Shown here piece by piece: positions 37,176-46,127 of a DNA stretch of 64,000 nucleotides (position 1 is its first letter; every line of letters starts with the position of its first letter). The stretch is from an uncultured Clostridia bacterium (lineage in GTDB: Bacteria > Bacillota > Clostridia > UBA1381). The translations under genes were made by a program, and so were the position numbers. Where the stretch lies: positions 1 through 64,000 of the forward strand of contig CAUGRT010000005.1 of the NCBI GenBank assembly GCA_959602045.1, in the 5' to 3' direction. The notes beneath the pieces were generated by a model. That model made no database searches. It had not been told where the DNA came from and saw nothing but the letters and a program-made list of their open reading frames with translations.

Positions 37176-37946
37176 ATGATACAAATTGGATATATTGATT
37201 ACATGCGAAAAGAGCCGCCCGGTTCTAAAATTTTTCGGCCGAACGGGAGCGGAGATTATCTTTTTCTTTATTTCCCTCTGCCAATGCATTATTATGCCGG
37301 CGATGATTATACCTTGACCAAAAAGAATGCCTGCGTTTTTCTGGCGCCTCATGACGCGCACCGATTCAGCGGCGCACCGGAATTTTCAAATACGTTTATT
37401 CATTTTTCCTATTCCGAGCAGGACGAGGGTAAGTTCCCGATTCCGACCAATCGGATTTTCTACCCGTCCGACTTTGAGCGGATGAATGGTATTGTGATGA
37501 AAATACGGGATGAGCAGCTGATCGGCGGAGAGCTTTATGAAGAAATGAGTCATGCTTTAATGATGGAGCTGTTGATTTTGGCAAGGCGCAGTTTCTCAAA
37601 TCAGCATGCCGACCCGCTCAAATCCCAGTTTGAAAATCTCCGTTATGAACTGCTTTCCGACTGTTCAAGAGAATTGTCTGCCGCGGAGCTTGCGTCAAGA
37701 GTCTGCATGAGCCGAACGCAGTTTTATGAATATTACAAACGGTTTTTCGGTTCGTCCCCGAAGCAGGATCTTTTGAAAGCACGGATGGAAAAGGCAGCGG
37801 TTTTGCTGACAAATCGCTTAAAAACGGTTTCCGATGTGGCAGAGGAAGTGGGATTCGAAAATATCGAGCATTTTACCCGATACTATAGCAAGTATTTCGG
37901 GCATCCGCCGCGGCGCAATAAAAATACGGACAAAACATCAAGTTAA
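37176..37946 (+). CDS. AraC-family transcriptional regulator
   Basis: 256 aa. A cupin-like sensing half (about residues 10-110; LFLYFPLPMHYYAGDDYTLT) and two C-terminal helix-turn-helix motifs. HTH1 is LSAAELASRVCMSRTQFYEY (about 167-186). HTH2 is KTVSDVAEEVGFENIEHFTR (about 215-234), followed by the AraC closing pattern YYSKYFGHPPRR. It likely binds a sugar and controls the GH2 gene 110 bp downstream; this is context only. SD GAGGAGGACAGCGGAT-ATG. Confidence 0.92.
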   Translation: MIQIGYIDYMRKEPPGSKIFRPNGSGDYLFLYFPLPMHYYAGDDYTLTKKNACVFLAPHDAHRFSGAPEFSNTFIHFSYSEQDEGKFPIPTNRIFYPSDFERMNGIVMKIRDEQLIGGELYEEMSHALMMELLILARRSFSNQHADPLKSQFENLRYELLSDCSRELSAAELASRVCMSRTQFYEYYKRFFGSSPKQDLLKARMEKAAVLLTNRLKTVSDVAEEVGFENIEHFTRYYSKYFGHPPRRNKNTDKTSS

Positions 37947-37963
37947 GCGGAATATATATCATT

Positions 37964-38018
37964 GAAAAAACAGCCGGCAGACGATACAATAACAGTATCA
38001 AGGGAAGGCTGTTTTTTT
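37964..38018 (+). terminator. terminator after the AraC gene
   Basis: AAAAAACAGCC pairs with GGCTGTTTTTTT around an inner hairpin GATAC/GTATC. It separates the regulator from the GH2 gene. Confidence 0.75.
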
Positions 38019-38055
38019 ATGCTATTGAAAAAATTTCAGAGGAGATGATTTTTAA

Positions 38056-39753
38056 ATGTACAGAGAGGAACATCCGAATCCGCAGTTTTATCGGGATTCG
38101 TGGAAAAATTTAAACGGAACATGGGGTTTTGAATTTGACTTCGGCTGCTCCGGGAGAGATCGCAAGGTCTATGAGCAGGAGAAACTTGAAAAAGTTATTG
38201 AGGTTCCGTTCTGCCCGGAAAGTGCGCTTTCGGGGATTGAATATAAGGATTTTATAAACGGTGTATGGTATATGCGCAGCGTGGAAATTCCGGAAGATTG
38301 GAAAAATTCCGGCAGAGTATTTCTACATTTCGGCGCGGTAGACTATCATGCGGTCGTATATGTCAATAAAAAGGAAGCCGGAGAGCATTTTGGCGGCTAT
38401 ACCTCCTTTAAACTGGACATTACCGAGCTGCTGGAAGAGGGAAAGAACACCATCGCGGTTTTTGCCGAGGACGATAACCGTCACGGACAGCAGCCGTGCG
38501 GAAAGCAGGCACATTTCTTTGCGTCCTCAGGCTGTGATTATACCCGTACAACCGGAATTTGGCAGACGGTTTGGCTGGAGCATACGCCGGAGGCTTATAT
38601 TGAGAACTTTGAATTTTATCCGGATGTTACCAATGGCAAGCTTTCGTTCCGAGTTTATACCGTCGGCTGCGGTGATTTGACGGTCAATGCAGCTTATGAG
38701 GGAAAACCGATGGGCGATGTTACGGTTCATTCCGAGGGCGTTGTCTGCGGAGAAATCCAATTAGCAGAAAAGCACCTTTGGGAGATTGGCTGCGGCAGAT
38801 TATATGATGTAGAAATGCATTTCGGCGATGATTGCGTCAAGAGCTATTTCGGATTGAGAAGCGTTCGTATGGACGGCATGAAATTCTTGCTGAACGGAAA
38901 ATCCGTTTTTCAGCGTCTGGTGCTGGATCAGGGCTTCTATCCGGAGGGAATTTACACCGCGCCGAAAGAAGAAGATTTGAAAAAAGACATCCTGCTTTCG
39001 TTAGATGCCGGATTTAACGGAGCGCGGCTGCACGAAAAGGTATTTGAGCCGCGGTTCTTGTATTACTGTGACAAACTGGGTTATCTGGCTTGGGGCGAAT
39101 TTCCGAACTGGGGTCTTGATTATTCCCAACCGGAAATCCTCGCATCTTTCATGAGCGAATGGAAAGAAGCTGTTACAAGAGATTTCAACCACCCCTCCAT
39201 TATCGGTTGGTGTCCGTTTAACGAAACATGGGATTATGTAGGTAAAAGAAGACAGTGGGATCCGCTCCTTTCCTCGGTTTATTACATGACAAAGGCGATT
39301 GACCCGACACGTCCGTGCATCGACACCAGTGGAAATTACCACACTGTAACCGATATTTTCGATGTGCATGATTATGAGCAGGATCCGGAAAAATTTGCGG
39401 CTCATTTTGAGAAGCTCTCCGAGGGTGTTGTGGAAAATTCCTGCAACTCCCGTCAGACTTATACCGGAGGCCCGTTCTTTGTCAGCGAATATGGCGGAAT
39501 CTGCCTGAATGCAGATGGTACAGAGGGCTGGGGATACGGCAATGCGCCGAAATCCTTAGAGGAGTATATTGATCGCTACGATAAGCTGACAACCACCTTA
39601 TTGGACGATCCCAATATGTTTGCATTCTGCTATACGCAGCTCTATGACATTGAGCAGGAGATCAACGGATTATACACCTATGACCGTACTCCGAAACTGG
39701 ATATGTCGATTATCAAAAAAATCAACACAAAAAAGGCTGCTATTGAAGATTAA
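38056..39753 (+). CDS. glycoside hydrolase family 2 protein (beta-galactosidase/glucuronidase type)
   Basis: 565 aa. A sugar-binding jelly-roll (about residues 1-185, with WKNLNGTWGFEFDF and TGIWQTVWLE), an Ig-like sandwich (about 186-280), and a TIM barrel. The acid/base Glu lies in GWCPFNETWDYVG near residue 390, and the nucleophile in GPFFVSEYGGICL near 475. There is no signal peptide, so it acts in the cytoplasm on imported glycosides. The exact glycoside is not determinable. SD AGAGGAGATGATTTTTAA-ATG. The AraC regulator precedes it and a bidirectional terminator follows. Confidence 0.92.
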   Translation: MYREEHPNPQFYRDSWKNLNGTWGFEFDFGCSGRDRKVYEQEKLEKVIEVPFCPESALSGIEYKDFINGVWYMRSVEIPEDWKNSGRVFLHFGAVDYHAVVYVNKKEAGEHFGGYTSFKLDITELLEEGKNTIAVFAEDDNRHGQQPCGKQAHFFASSGCDYTRTTGIWQTVWLEHTPEAYIENFEFYPDVTNGKLSFRVYTVGCGDLTVNAAYEGKPMGDVTVHSEGVVCGEIQLAEKHLWEIGCGRLYDVEMHFGDDCVKSYFGLRSVRMDGMKFLLNGKSVFQRLVLDQGFYPEGIYTAPKEEDLKKDILLSLDAGFNGARLHEKVFEPRFLYYCDKLGYLAWGEFPNWGLDYSQPEILASFMSEWKEAVTRDFNHPSIIGWCPFNETWDYVGKRRQWDPLLSSVYYMTKAIDPTRPCIDTSGNYHTVTDIFDVHDYEQDPEKFAAHFEKLSEGVVENSCNSRQTYTGGPFFVSEYGGICLNADGTEGWGYGNAPKSLEEYIDRYDKLTTTLLDDPNMFAFCYTQLYDIEQEINGLYTYDRTPKLDMSIIKKINTKKAAIED

Positions 39754-39795
39754 AAAAAGCCGGCTCGCATTTACTGCGAAGCCGGTTTTTCTTAT
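39753..39795. terminator. bidirectional terminator, GH2 gene / prfB
   Basis: AAAAAGCCGGCTCGCA, loop TTTAC, TGCGAAGCCGGTTTTTC. The stem has one mismatch, with A-run and T-run on both sides. It serves the two convergent genes. Confidence 0.88.
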
Positions 39796-40914
39796 TTCAG
39801 ATTTAATGTCCCCAGACTTTTTGCCTTTAAATAAGCATTGATAAAGCCATTCAAATCGCCGTCCATGACCGCACCGATGTTTCCCATCTCATATCCTGTC
39901 CGTAAATCCTTTACCATTGTATAAGGCTGGAATACATAGGAGCGAATCTGGCTGCCCCAGCCGTTATCCTTCTGCTCGCCCTTGATCTCAGAGATTTTCT
40001 CCTTTTGCTGCTCCTGAGCAAGCTCCAACAGCTTTGCGACCAGCATCTTCATGGCATAATCCTTATTCTGATGCTGTGAACGCTGAGTCTGACATGAGGT
40101 TACAACACCGGTCGGAATATGCGTCAAGCGCACCGCCGAATCGGTTTTGTTGATATGCTGACCGCCGGCACCGCTGGCGCGGAAAGTATCCATCTTAATA
40201 TCCTCGGGCCGAATATCAATCTCCACATTATCATCCAATTCGGGCATGACCTCAATGGACGCAAACGAAGTCATTCTCTTGCCTTGGGAGTTAAACGGGG
40301 AAATGCGGACAAGACGGTGAATCCCCTTTTCTGCTTTCAGATACCCGTAGGCATTCGTTCCGGAAATTTCGATCGTGCAGCTCTTGATTCCGGCTTCATC
40401 GCCATCCAGAGAATCCAGGACATTGACGGTATAGCCATTTTTCTGCGCCCACATCTGATACATACGAATCAGCATCTGACACCAATCCTGCGCTTCGGTT
40501 CCGCCTGCTCCGGCATGGAAGCTCATAATCGCGTTGTTTTTATCGTACGGGCCGTTCAAAAGCGTTTCCAACGTCATTTTCTCAACCGATTCCTGGATTT
40601 CCTCTACGGACTTTTTCACGTCCTCAACCAGTCCGGCATCATTATCCTCCTCCGCAAGGTCAATCATCATCAGCGTATCCTCGCGCAGGTTTTTCAGACG
40701 TTCATAGCTTTCAATCTTATCCTTGAGCTGTTTCGTTTTTTGCAGAACCTTCTGCGATTGCGCCATATCATCCCAGAATCCCGGCTCTGCGGCTTGCTTT
40801 TCCAGCTCCTCTACTTCTTTCATCGCATTGGCGATGTCAAAGTGAATCCCTCAAATCGTTAATGCTTTGTTCCAGACCGTTCAAGGTCAGGCGGTACTCA
40901 TCGTACTCTAACAT
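39792..40914 (-). CDS. prfB: peptide chain release factor 2, with programmed +1 frameshift
   Basis: Terminates translation at UGA/UAA. The reading starts at ATG 40914 (MLEYDEYRLTLNGLEQ), reaches codon 25 CTT and then an in-frame TGA (40839-40837). The sequence GAGGGATTCA-CTT-TGA-C is the classic RF2 slip site: an internal SD, CTT slippery codon and TGA-C. A +1 shift gives ...S-L-D-I-A-N-A-M-K-E-V-E and continues to 39792, 373 aa in total. GGQ is in SGAGGQHINK near residue 245, and the SPF-type recognition tripeptide region lies upstream. The SD is slightly farther from CTT than in E. coli (AGGGGG-TAT-CTT). Autoregulation by RF2 level is expected. Confidence 0.96.
40836..40850 (-). promoter_or_regulatory. 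prfB +1 programmed frameshift site
   Basis: Minus strand AGGGATTCA-CTT-TGA-C. The first frame ends at this TGA, and the long frame has no start with its own SD. Confidence 0.93.
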
Positions 40915-41038
40915 TTTATCACATCCTTAAAAATAATTCATTCAGTCAGGGTAAAAACACCCAATAATATTATACTATATCTTTCCGATTTTTTCAAGGG
41001 TTATTTTCAGGATAAAACGGAGTACCTGTAATTTTTTC

Positions 41039-43150
41039 TTAAGACGCCGTAATCAGCGGATCTCCGTGCTTTACGGATTGCACCGATGCCGGAGTGATTT
41101 CGCTATAGGCGTCTGAATTTCCGATAACGACCGGCGTAACGGTTCGATAGCCTGCGTTTTTGATACCGTCCAAATCAAATTCCATCAGCAGCTGCCCTTT
41201 CTTCACCCGATCGCCCGGCTGAACCTTAACGTCAAAATACTTCCCTTTTAGATCAACCGTGTCAATCCCGACATGAATCAGCAATTCTACCCCCTCCGCG
41301 GAAACCAGTCCAATCGCGTGAAGCGTTTCGGCAACGGTTGCAATCTCACCGTCAAACGGCGAAAACAGCTTGCCCTCTGCCGGCTCGATTGCTGCGCCGC
41401 TGCCGAGGATTCCCTCGGAAAAGACGCCGTCATTCACCTCTGAAAGCGTATGCAGTGCGCCGGAGATCGGAGCATAAACGACAGCAGCTTTTGCGGCTTT
41501 TTTCGGCTTTTCGGCGGCAATCGGTTCTGAAACAACCGGCACATCTTCAATCGGCGTGTCCAGATAAAGCTCCAGATTGGATTTCACAACCGTGACATTC
41601 GGGCCGTAAATGACCTGCACGCCGTTTCCTTTCTGTACAACACCTGCCGCACCGCTCGCCTTAAGCTGCTCCTGATTTACCAGACTTCCGTCATGCACCG
41701 TAACCCGAAGCCGCGTTGCGCAGCAATCCACATCGGAAATATTCTTTTTTCCGCCCAGACCGCTGACGATCAAAGCGGATCGCTCATCGTGCGCGGCTGC
41801 ACCGGATTTCTTTGCATTCACATCAGCACGCGTATAGAGCTTGGTTTCCTCGCCCTCGTCCTCGCGGCCGGGAGTTTTCAAATTCCACTTGCGGATGATA
41901 AACGAGAACAGGAAGTAATAAACCACAAAATACCCTGCGCCGATAATCAAAATCCAATACCAGCTTGTTTTTGCCGTTCCCTGCAAGACGCCGAACAGCA
42001 CCATATCAATGATACCGCCCGAAAAAGTCATGCCCACGCCGACGTTGAAAATATGCATCAGCATATAAGCCGCGCCGGCAAAAATACAGTGAATGACATA
42101 CAAAAACGGAGCTACAAACAAAAACGTAAATTCAATCGGTTCGGTAATTCCGGTCAGCATTGAAGTCAGCGCCGCAGACAGGAGCAGACCGCCGACCGTT
42201 TTTCTTCTTTCCGGCTTTGCGCACTTATACATCGCCAGTGCCGCGCCCGGCAAGCCGAAGATCATCAGCGGGAATTTTCCCGACATAAACCGCGTTGCCG
42301 AAACGGCGAAGTGCTTGACGGATGGATCGGATAATTGCGCAAAAAAGATATTTTGCGCGCCCTCGATCAGCTGCCCCTTGACCTCCATTACACCACCGAC
42401 CGAAGTCTGCCAGAACGGCATATAAAACACATGATGCAACCCGAACGGAATCAGCGCACGCTCCGCAACACCATACACGAACGTTCCGATATAGTTGGAT
42501 TTCTGTACAAAATCGCCGATATGCATGATAATTTTTTGGATCGGCGGCCAGATAAAATACATAAGGATTCCAACAAGCAGATAAACCGCAGCGCAGACAA
42601 TCGGCACAAACCGCGTTCCGCCGAAAAAGGACAGCACCTGTGGCAGCTGAATCTTGTAGAATCGGTTATGTAGCGCCGCAACGCCCAAACCTACAATAAT
42701 ACCGCCGAAAACACCCATATTCAGAGAATCAATACCGAGAACATTTGTCGTTGCACCCGTAATTCCCTTTGCGGCTTCCAGCTCAGAGATTCCACCGTAA
42801 TTTAACGTAATCAGTGCGCCGATTGACGCATGCATGATGAAAAATGCGATTACGGCAGCCAAAGCCGCAACCTCCTTTTCTTTTTTCGCCATACCGATTG
42901 CCACACCGATTGCAAACAGCAGCGGAAGATTGGCAAACACAATATTTCCCGCGTCGTTTAATACTGTCAGCACTGCGTAAATCGGCGTTCCCGGTCCCAT
43001 AATTTGGGTTAAGCCATAGGTGTTGAGCATTGTTTCGTTGGTGAACGATCCGCCGATTCCGAGGAATAAGCCGGCGACCGGCAAAATTGCAATCGGCAGC
43101 ATGAACGACCGTCCCACACGCTGCAAAACACCGAATATTTTATCTTTCAT
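41039..43150 (-). CDS. ptsG: PTS glucose transporter, fused EIICBA
   Basis: Takes up and phosphorylates glucose (or GlcNAc). EIIC is at about residues 1-400, with FMLPIAILPVAGLFLGIGGS and about 10 membrane segments including GITEPIEFTFLFVAPFLY. EIIB, about 450-540, has the phospho-Cys in DVDCCATRLRVTV. EIIA, about 560-700, has HVGIDTVDLKG with the His and GTVITPVVI-like YRTVTPVVIGNS. 703 aa. DVDCCATR and IEFTF fit the glucose/GlcNAc family; exact sugar not certain. The start is set at MKDKIFGVLQ. The SD AAAGGA lies 16 bases upstream, and an in-frame ATG directly abuts it (GGA-ATGGTTATAAGA-ATG). No antiterminator hairpin leader is seen. Confidence 0.93.
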   Translation of the reverse strand: MKDKIFGVLQRVGRSFMLPIAILPVAGLFLGIGGSFTNETMLNTYGLTQIMGPGTPIYAVLTVLNDAGNIVFANLPLLFAIGVAIGMAKKEKEVAALAAVIAFFIMHASIGALITLNYGGISELEAAKGITGATTNVLGIDSLNMGVFGGIIVGLGVAALHNRFYKIQLPQVLSFFGGTRFVPIVCAAVYLLVGILMYFIWPPIQKIIMHIGDFVQKSNYIGTFVYGVAERALIPFGLHHVFYMPFWQTSVGGVMEVKGQLIEGAQNIFFAQLSDPSVKHFAVSATRFMSGKFPLMIFGLPGAALAMYKCAKPERRKTVGGLLLSAALTSMLTGITEPIEFTFLFVAPFLYVIHCIFAGAAYMLMHIFNVGVGMTFSGGIIDMVLFGVLQGTAKTSWYWILIIGAGYFVVYYFLFSFIIRKWNLKTPGREDEGEETKLYTRADVNAKKSGAAAHDERSALIVSGLGGKKNISDVDCCATRLRVTVHDGSLVNQEQLKASGAAGVVQKGNGVQVIYGPNVTVVKSNLELYLDTPIEDVPVVSEPIAAEKPKKAAKAAVVYAPISGALHTLSEVNDGVFSEGILGSGAAIEPAEGKLFSPFDGEIATVAETLHAIGLVSAEGVELLIHVGIDTVDLKGKYFDVKVQPGDRVKKGQLLMEFDLDGIKNAGYRTVTPVVIGNSDAYSEITPASVQSVKHGDPLITAS

Positions 43151-43223
43151 TCTTATAACCATTCCTTTCGTCAGGTAACATGTATATCTATAGTATAATC
43201 AGCTTTTTTTATTCTATGCAACG

Positions 43224-43258
43224 CAAAAAAAGCTCCTGCCGCAAAGCAGAAGCTTTTA
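43224..43258 (-). terminator. terminator of the CNNM/CBS gene
   Basis: Minus strand AAAAGCTTCTGC, loop TTTGCG, GCAGGAGCTTTTTTT. The stem has one mismatch, then a T-run. Confidence 0.85.
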
Positions 43259-43262
43259 AAAT

Positions 43263-44510
43263 TTATTCGGTTGGCTGCGGCTCACGCACCTCAACTGTAA
43301 CCTCCAGAACGTGGCGCGTATCGCGCTTTAGAACCGTAACATGCAGATTTTCATAATCGAAGCTTTCGCCGACCTCCGGAATCCGTTCAAAATTATCAAT
43401 GACCCATCCGCCGACCGTGGAAATATCCACATCGTTTTTAATGCCAAACCGATCGAATAAGTTATCCAAATCGGAATTGCAAAGCACACGATATTTGTTT
43501 TCCGAAAGCTGCTCAATGCTTTCAATGACCTCATCGTGTTCATCCCAGATTTCGCCGACCAGCTCCTCCAGAATATCCTCCAATGTCACAATCCCGACCG
43601 TGCCGCCGTATTCGTCAATAATCACCGCCATATGCGATTTTTTCTTTTGCAGCAGCGTCAGAAGCTGTGAAATTTTCATCGAGGGAATCACAAATACGGG
43701 TTCACCCATGACCTGCTCAATCGTCAGACCGTCATTCAAGGCATTGTTAAAGTCTTTTTGATTCAAGATTCCGATAATATTATCAATGGAATCCTTGTAA
43801 ACCGGGAGTCGGGAATACCCGTTTTCGCGGAAGATTTTTTCGACTTCCTCCGGTGCGGAGTCCAGCTCCACCGCCACCACATCCACACGGTTGGTATGAA
43901 TGTCGATAACTTCAATATCGTTAAATTCAATGGCATTTCGGATCAGCTCGCTTTCGTGAGAGTCGATCTCGCCGTCATTTTGCGCTTCCTCCACCATAGT
44001 CAAAAGCTCTTCTTCCGTTACGCCCCGATCGTCCACCGGCTTGAAAATGACATAAATCAGCTTCTGCCATAATGAGAACAGAAAGTTCAGCGGCGTGAGA
44101 ATGATATTAATCACCCGAAGAATCGGCGCGGAAAACAGCGCGAATTTCTCTGGCGTGTTTTTGGCAAGACATTTCGGCGTGATTTCACCGAACAGCAGCA
44201 CCACCACCGTCATAACCGCCGTTGAAATTGACGCGCCCGAATTGCCGAACCATCGGATAAACAAAACCGTCGCCAATGCGGAAGAACCGATATTTACGAT
44301 ATTGTTTCCGATTAATATTGTGGAAAGCAGCTTATCGTAATTTTCGGCAAGCTTCATAACCAGCTCCGCTTTTTTGTTTCCGTCTGCCGCCATGTTTTTC
44401 ATCCGGATTTTATTCATCGAAAAAAACGCAGTTTCCGACGCCGAGAAATATGACGACATCATAATCAGTATAGCTATCAATAAAATTTGCGTTATACTGT
44501 CACTATCCAT
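43263..44510 (-). CDS. CNNM/CorC-family membrane protein with CBS pair (hemolysin-like)
   Basis: Four-helix CNNM (DUF21) membrane domain at about residues 1-185 (ILLIAILIMMSSYFSASETA; GNNIVNIGSSALATVLFIRW), then a CBS pair at about 200-325 (VDIHTNRVDVVAVELD; HMAVIIDEYGGTVGIVTLED). A CorC_HlyC domain from about 340 ends with FERIPEVGESFDYENLHVTV. Likely Mg/other divalent or Na transport; members were once called hemolysins. 415 aa with start MDSDSITQ, 12 bases after GGAGGT. An in-frame ATG 24 bases earlier contains that SD. It lies upstream of ptsG, separated by a terminator. Confidence 0.92.
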   Translation of the reverse strand: MDSDSITQILLIAILIMMSSYFSASETAFFSMNKIRMKNMAADGNKKAELVMKLAENYDKLLSTILIGNNIVNIGSSALATVLFIRWFGNSGASISTAVMTVVVLLFGEITPKCLAKNTPEKFALFSAPILRVINIILTPLNFLFSLWQKLIYVIFKPVDDRGVTEEELLTMVEEAQNDGEIDSHESELIRNAIEFNDIEVIDIHTNRVDVVAVELDSAPEEVEKIFRENGYSRLPVYKDSIDNIIGILNQKDFNNALNDGLTIEQVMGEPVFVIPSMKISQLLTLLQKKKSHMAVIIDEYGGTVGIVTLEDILEELVGEIWDEHDEVIESIEQLSENKYRVLCNSDLDNLFDRFGIKNDVDISTVGGWVIDNFERIPEVGESFDYENLHVTVLKRDTRHVLEVTVEVREPQPTE

Positions 44511-44652
44511 TATGTAGTTGATACCTCCATACATGCTATAAAATTAAATCCGCCCGTTCTTCTGCGGATTTTGGTTTAAAGTAATATGATTATACCAGAA
44601 ATTCCGCATTGTGTCAATGAAAATTTTATAAAATATATACAAAGCTTCGACA

Positions 44653-45174
44653 TCATTCCGTAAAGGCGTTTAACGGCATAAAAAAACGCTTGTCCAAAAC
44701 ATTAACGATTTTTACACCCACACGCTTTGCATAATCAATAGTGTTTTTCGTGCCGGAGGAACGTCCGTCCCAAACCGCGATGACAAGGCTCGCGTGATCA
44801 ACCATAAATTCATTTCTTCGCTGATATCAGGCTCTGAAATAGCGGTCACATATGATTCGAACATAATCGGCATGACAGAGAATATGGTTGTACCGTGCCG
44901 TTTCATACTCATTGCGCCTTTTCTCAAATCCGGGATGCGGTACTGCACAGATTAGGTGCAATCCATTATTGTGCTTTTTCTTTTCAAGCACAATTTCAGC
45001 CGCCCATATATCTGTCCCCTGCGCCATACCTGTTATAAAAGTTACATATCCATCAGCAATTGCATGATCTATTGCTTTTTCCAAAAGAAATTTTATTTCA
45101 GATTCCGAATAGGCAAGCTTTTCCGGGCGATGCCCTGTAAAGCAACAACGATGAAGCCGTCTTTTTGTTTCCAC
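44653..45174 (-). pseudogene. YspA/YpsA-like SLOG-family gene interrupted by one in-frame TGA
   Basis: The N-terminal 115 residues (CCFTGHRPEKLAYSESEI; FITGMAQGTDIWAAEIVLE; CAVPHPGFEKRRNEYE) are the SLOG/DprA-like nucleotide-ligand fold of the YspA (cpYpsA-related) group. After ICDRYFRA a TGA (44829-44827) interrupts. The same frame then continues YQRRNEFMVDHASLVIAVWD, GRSSGTKNTIDYAKR and ends at 44653, giving a full 173-residue family length. In relatives this site is usually Cys (pattern -CxxxRNxxMVD), so TGC/TGT to TGA is one base change. I call it a recent nonsense pseudogene. The region is AT-rich, next to an XRE regulator, and may be acquired. Confidence 0.7.
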
Positions 45175-45331
45175 CCAAAATCCCTCCCCCTATTTTTATT
45201 TTATGCTATTAAATGTATTATATTTTTAAATTATAACACATATAAAAGCATATTTCAACTCAAATAAGCCATGATAAATCACAGAAATCAATATAACATG
45301 CTTTAAAATATGATATAGGTGGTGAACGGCT

Positions 45332-45640
45332 ATGAATGAAAAAGATTTTGCTTTGCGGCTTGCAACTCTTCGTACTAAGAAAAACGTTTCTGCACGGGAA
45401 ATGAGTTTATCAATAGGACAAAACCAAGGGTATATTAATCATATAGAAACGGGACAAGGTACACCCTCGTTATCCGGCATATTTTATATATGCGAGTATT
45501 TAGGTGTAACGCCCAGTGAATTTTTTGATTTGGAATCTGAAAATCCTGCAAAATTAAATAAAATTAATGAATATTTAAAACAATTGGATGATGAACAGCT
45601 GGATATTATCGAAAAACTGCTTAAAAGCTTAGTAAAATAA
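45332..45640 (+). CDS. XRE-family helix-turn-helix regulator
   Basis: 102 aa. The HTH_3 fold spans about residues 7-65, with recognition region SAREMSLSIGQNQGYINHIETG and closing SGIFYICEYLGVTPSEFFDL. An acidic tail, LKQLDDEQLDIIEKLLKSL, is probably for dimerisation. It is AT-rich compared with its surroundings. The target is unknown. It may be the regulator of a small acquired islet with the broken SLOG gene. SD TAGGTGGTGAACGGCT-ATG. Confidence 0.88.
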   Translation: MNEKDFALRLATLRTKKNVSAREMSLSIGQNQGYINHIETGQGTPSLSGIFYICEYLGVTPSEFFDLESENPAKLNKINEYLKQLDDEQLDIIEKLLKSLVK

Positions 45641-45814
45641 GTTATTTTATTACAAAAAAACCATTTTAGGTAAACCAATCTGTAATTTCTGTTGGAATAA
45701 TTAATACGAGTGTACATGAAATAGTCCACATGAGTCTAAAGTTATCTCTTACTTTTTCAACCTCTACCGAATTTACAAGAGATTGTTGTAACCAGATAAA
45801 CCTATCAAAGCAGG

Positions 45815-46056
45815 GGAACTGCCCTCAAAAGGGCAGTGGGGGTGCAACCCCCAATAAAAATCACTTTTGCGGAGCAAAAGTTACCGATAGCGAGTTCCGC
45901 GCAAGGTGCGGATGTCTGAGCTGTAGGCTTTTGATTAAACTTTTCTCCGAAAAGTTTATGCGCGGGTGTCAAGAGGGGGTTCGCATTAACCCCCTCTTGC
46001 GCCAACAAAAAGACTGATGTAGAAATCAGCCGCAAGAGGGGGCGGCGCACGCCCCC
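45815..46056. repeat. cluster of seven short hairpins with a diverged element core
   Basis: Successive perfect stems: CTGCCCT/AGGGCAG, GGGGGT/ACCCCC, ACTTTT/AAAAGT, AACTTTT/AAAAGTT, AAGAGGGGGTT/AACCCCCTCTT, CTGAT/ATCAG and AGGGGGCG/CGCCCCCT (the last with loop G-CGCA). The CAAGAGGGGG motif occurs twice. The stretch is GC-rich in an AT-rich gap and lies between xre and ftsH. Copy 8 of the dispersed core lies inside it. Confidence 0.7.
45875..45933 (-). repeat. dispersed hairpin element, copy 8 (diverged)
   Basis: GCGAGTTCCGCGCAAGGTGC-GGATGTCTGAGCTG aligns with the minus-strand core (GCGAGTTctactCCGCGCAGCGTAGC-GGATGTCTGAGCCG), with CTACT deleted. Short arms CAAAAG/CTTTTG enclose it. Confidence 0.6.
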
Positions 46057-46063
46057 TACCCAA

Positions 46064-46104
46064 CAAAAAAGCCCCGTATACTGAATGTATATACGGGACT
46101 TTGG
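46064..46104 (-). terminator. terminator of ftsH
   Basis: Minus strand AAGTCCCGTATA, loop TACATTCAG, TATACGGGGCTTTTTTG. Confidence 0.88.
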
Positions 46105-46127
46105 CTTTTATTCCTCGGCGGCGTCGG

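Noticed and set aside
44800..44830. Selenocysteine decoding of the SLOG-gene TGA
   Set aside because: No clear hairpin with an apical G-T loop within 15-35 bases after the TGA. A point nonsense mutation is simpler; kept only as an alternative in the findings.
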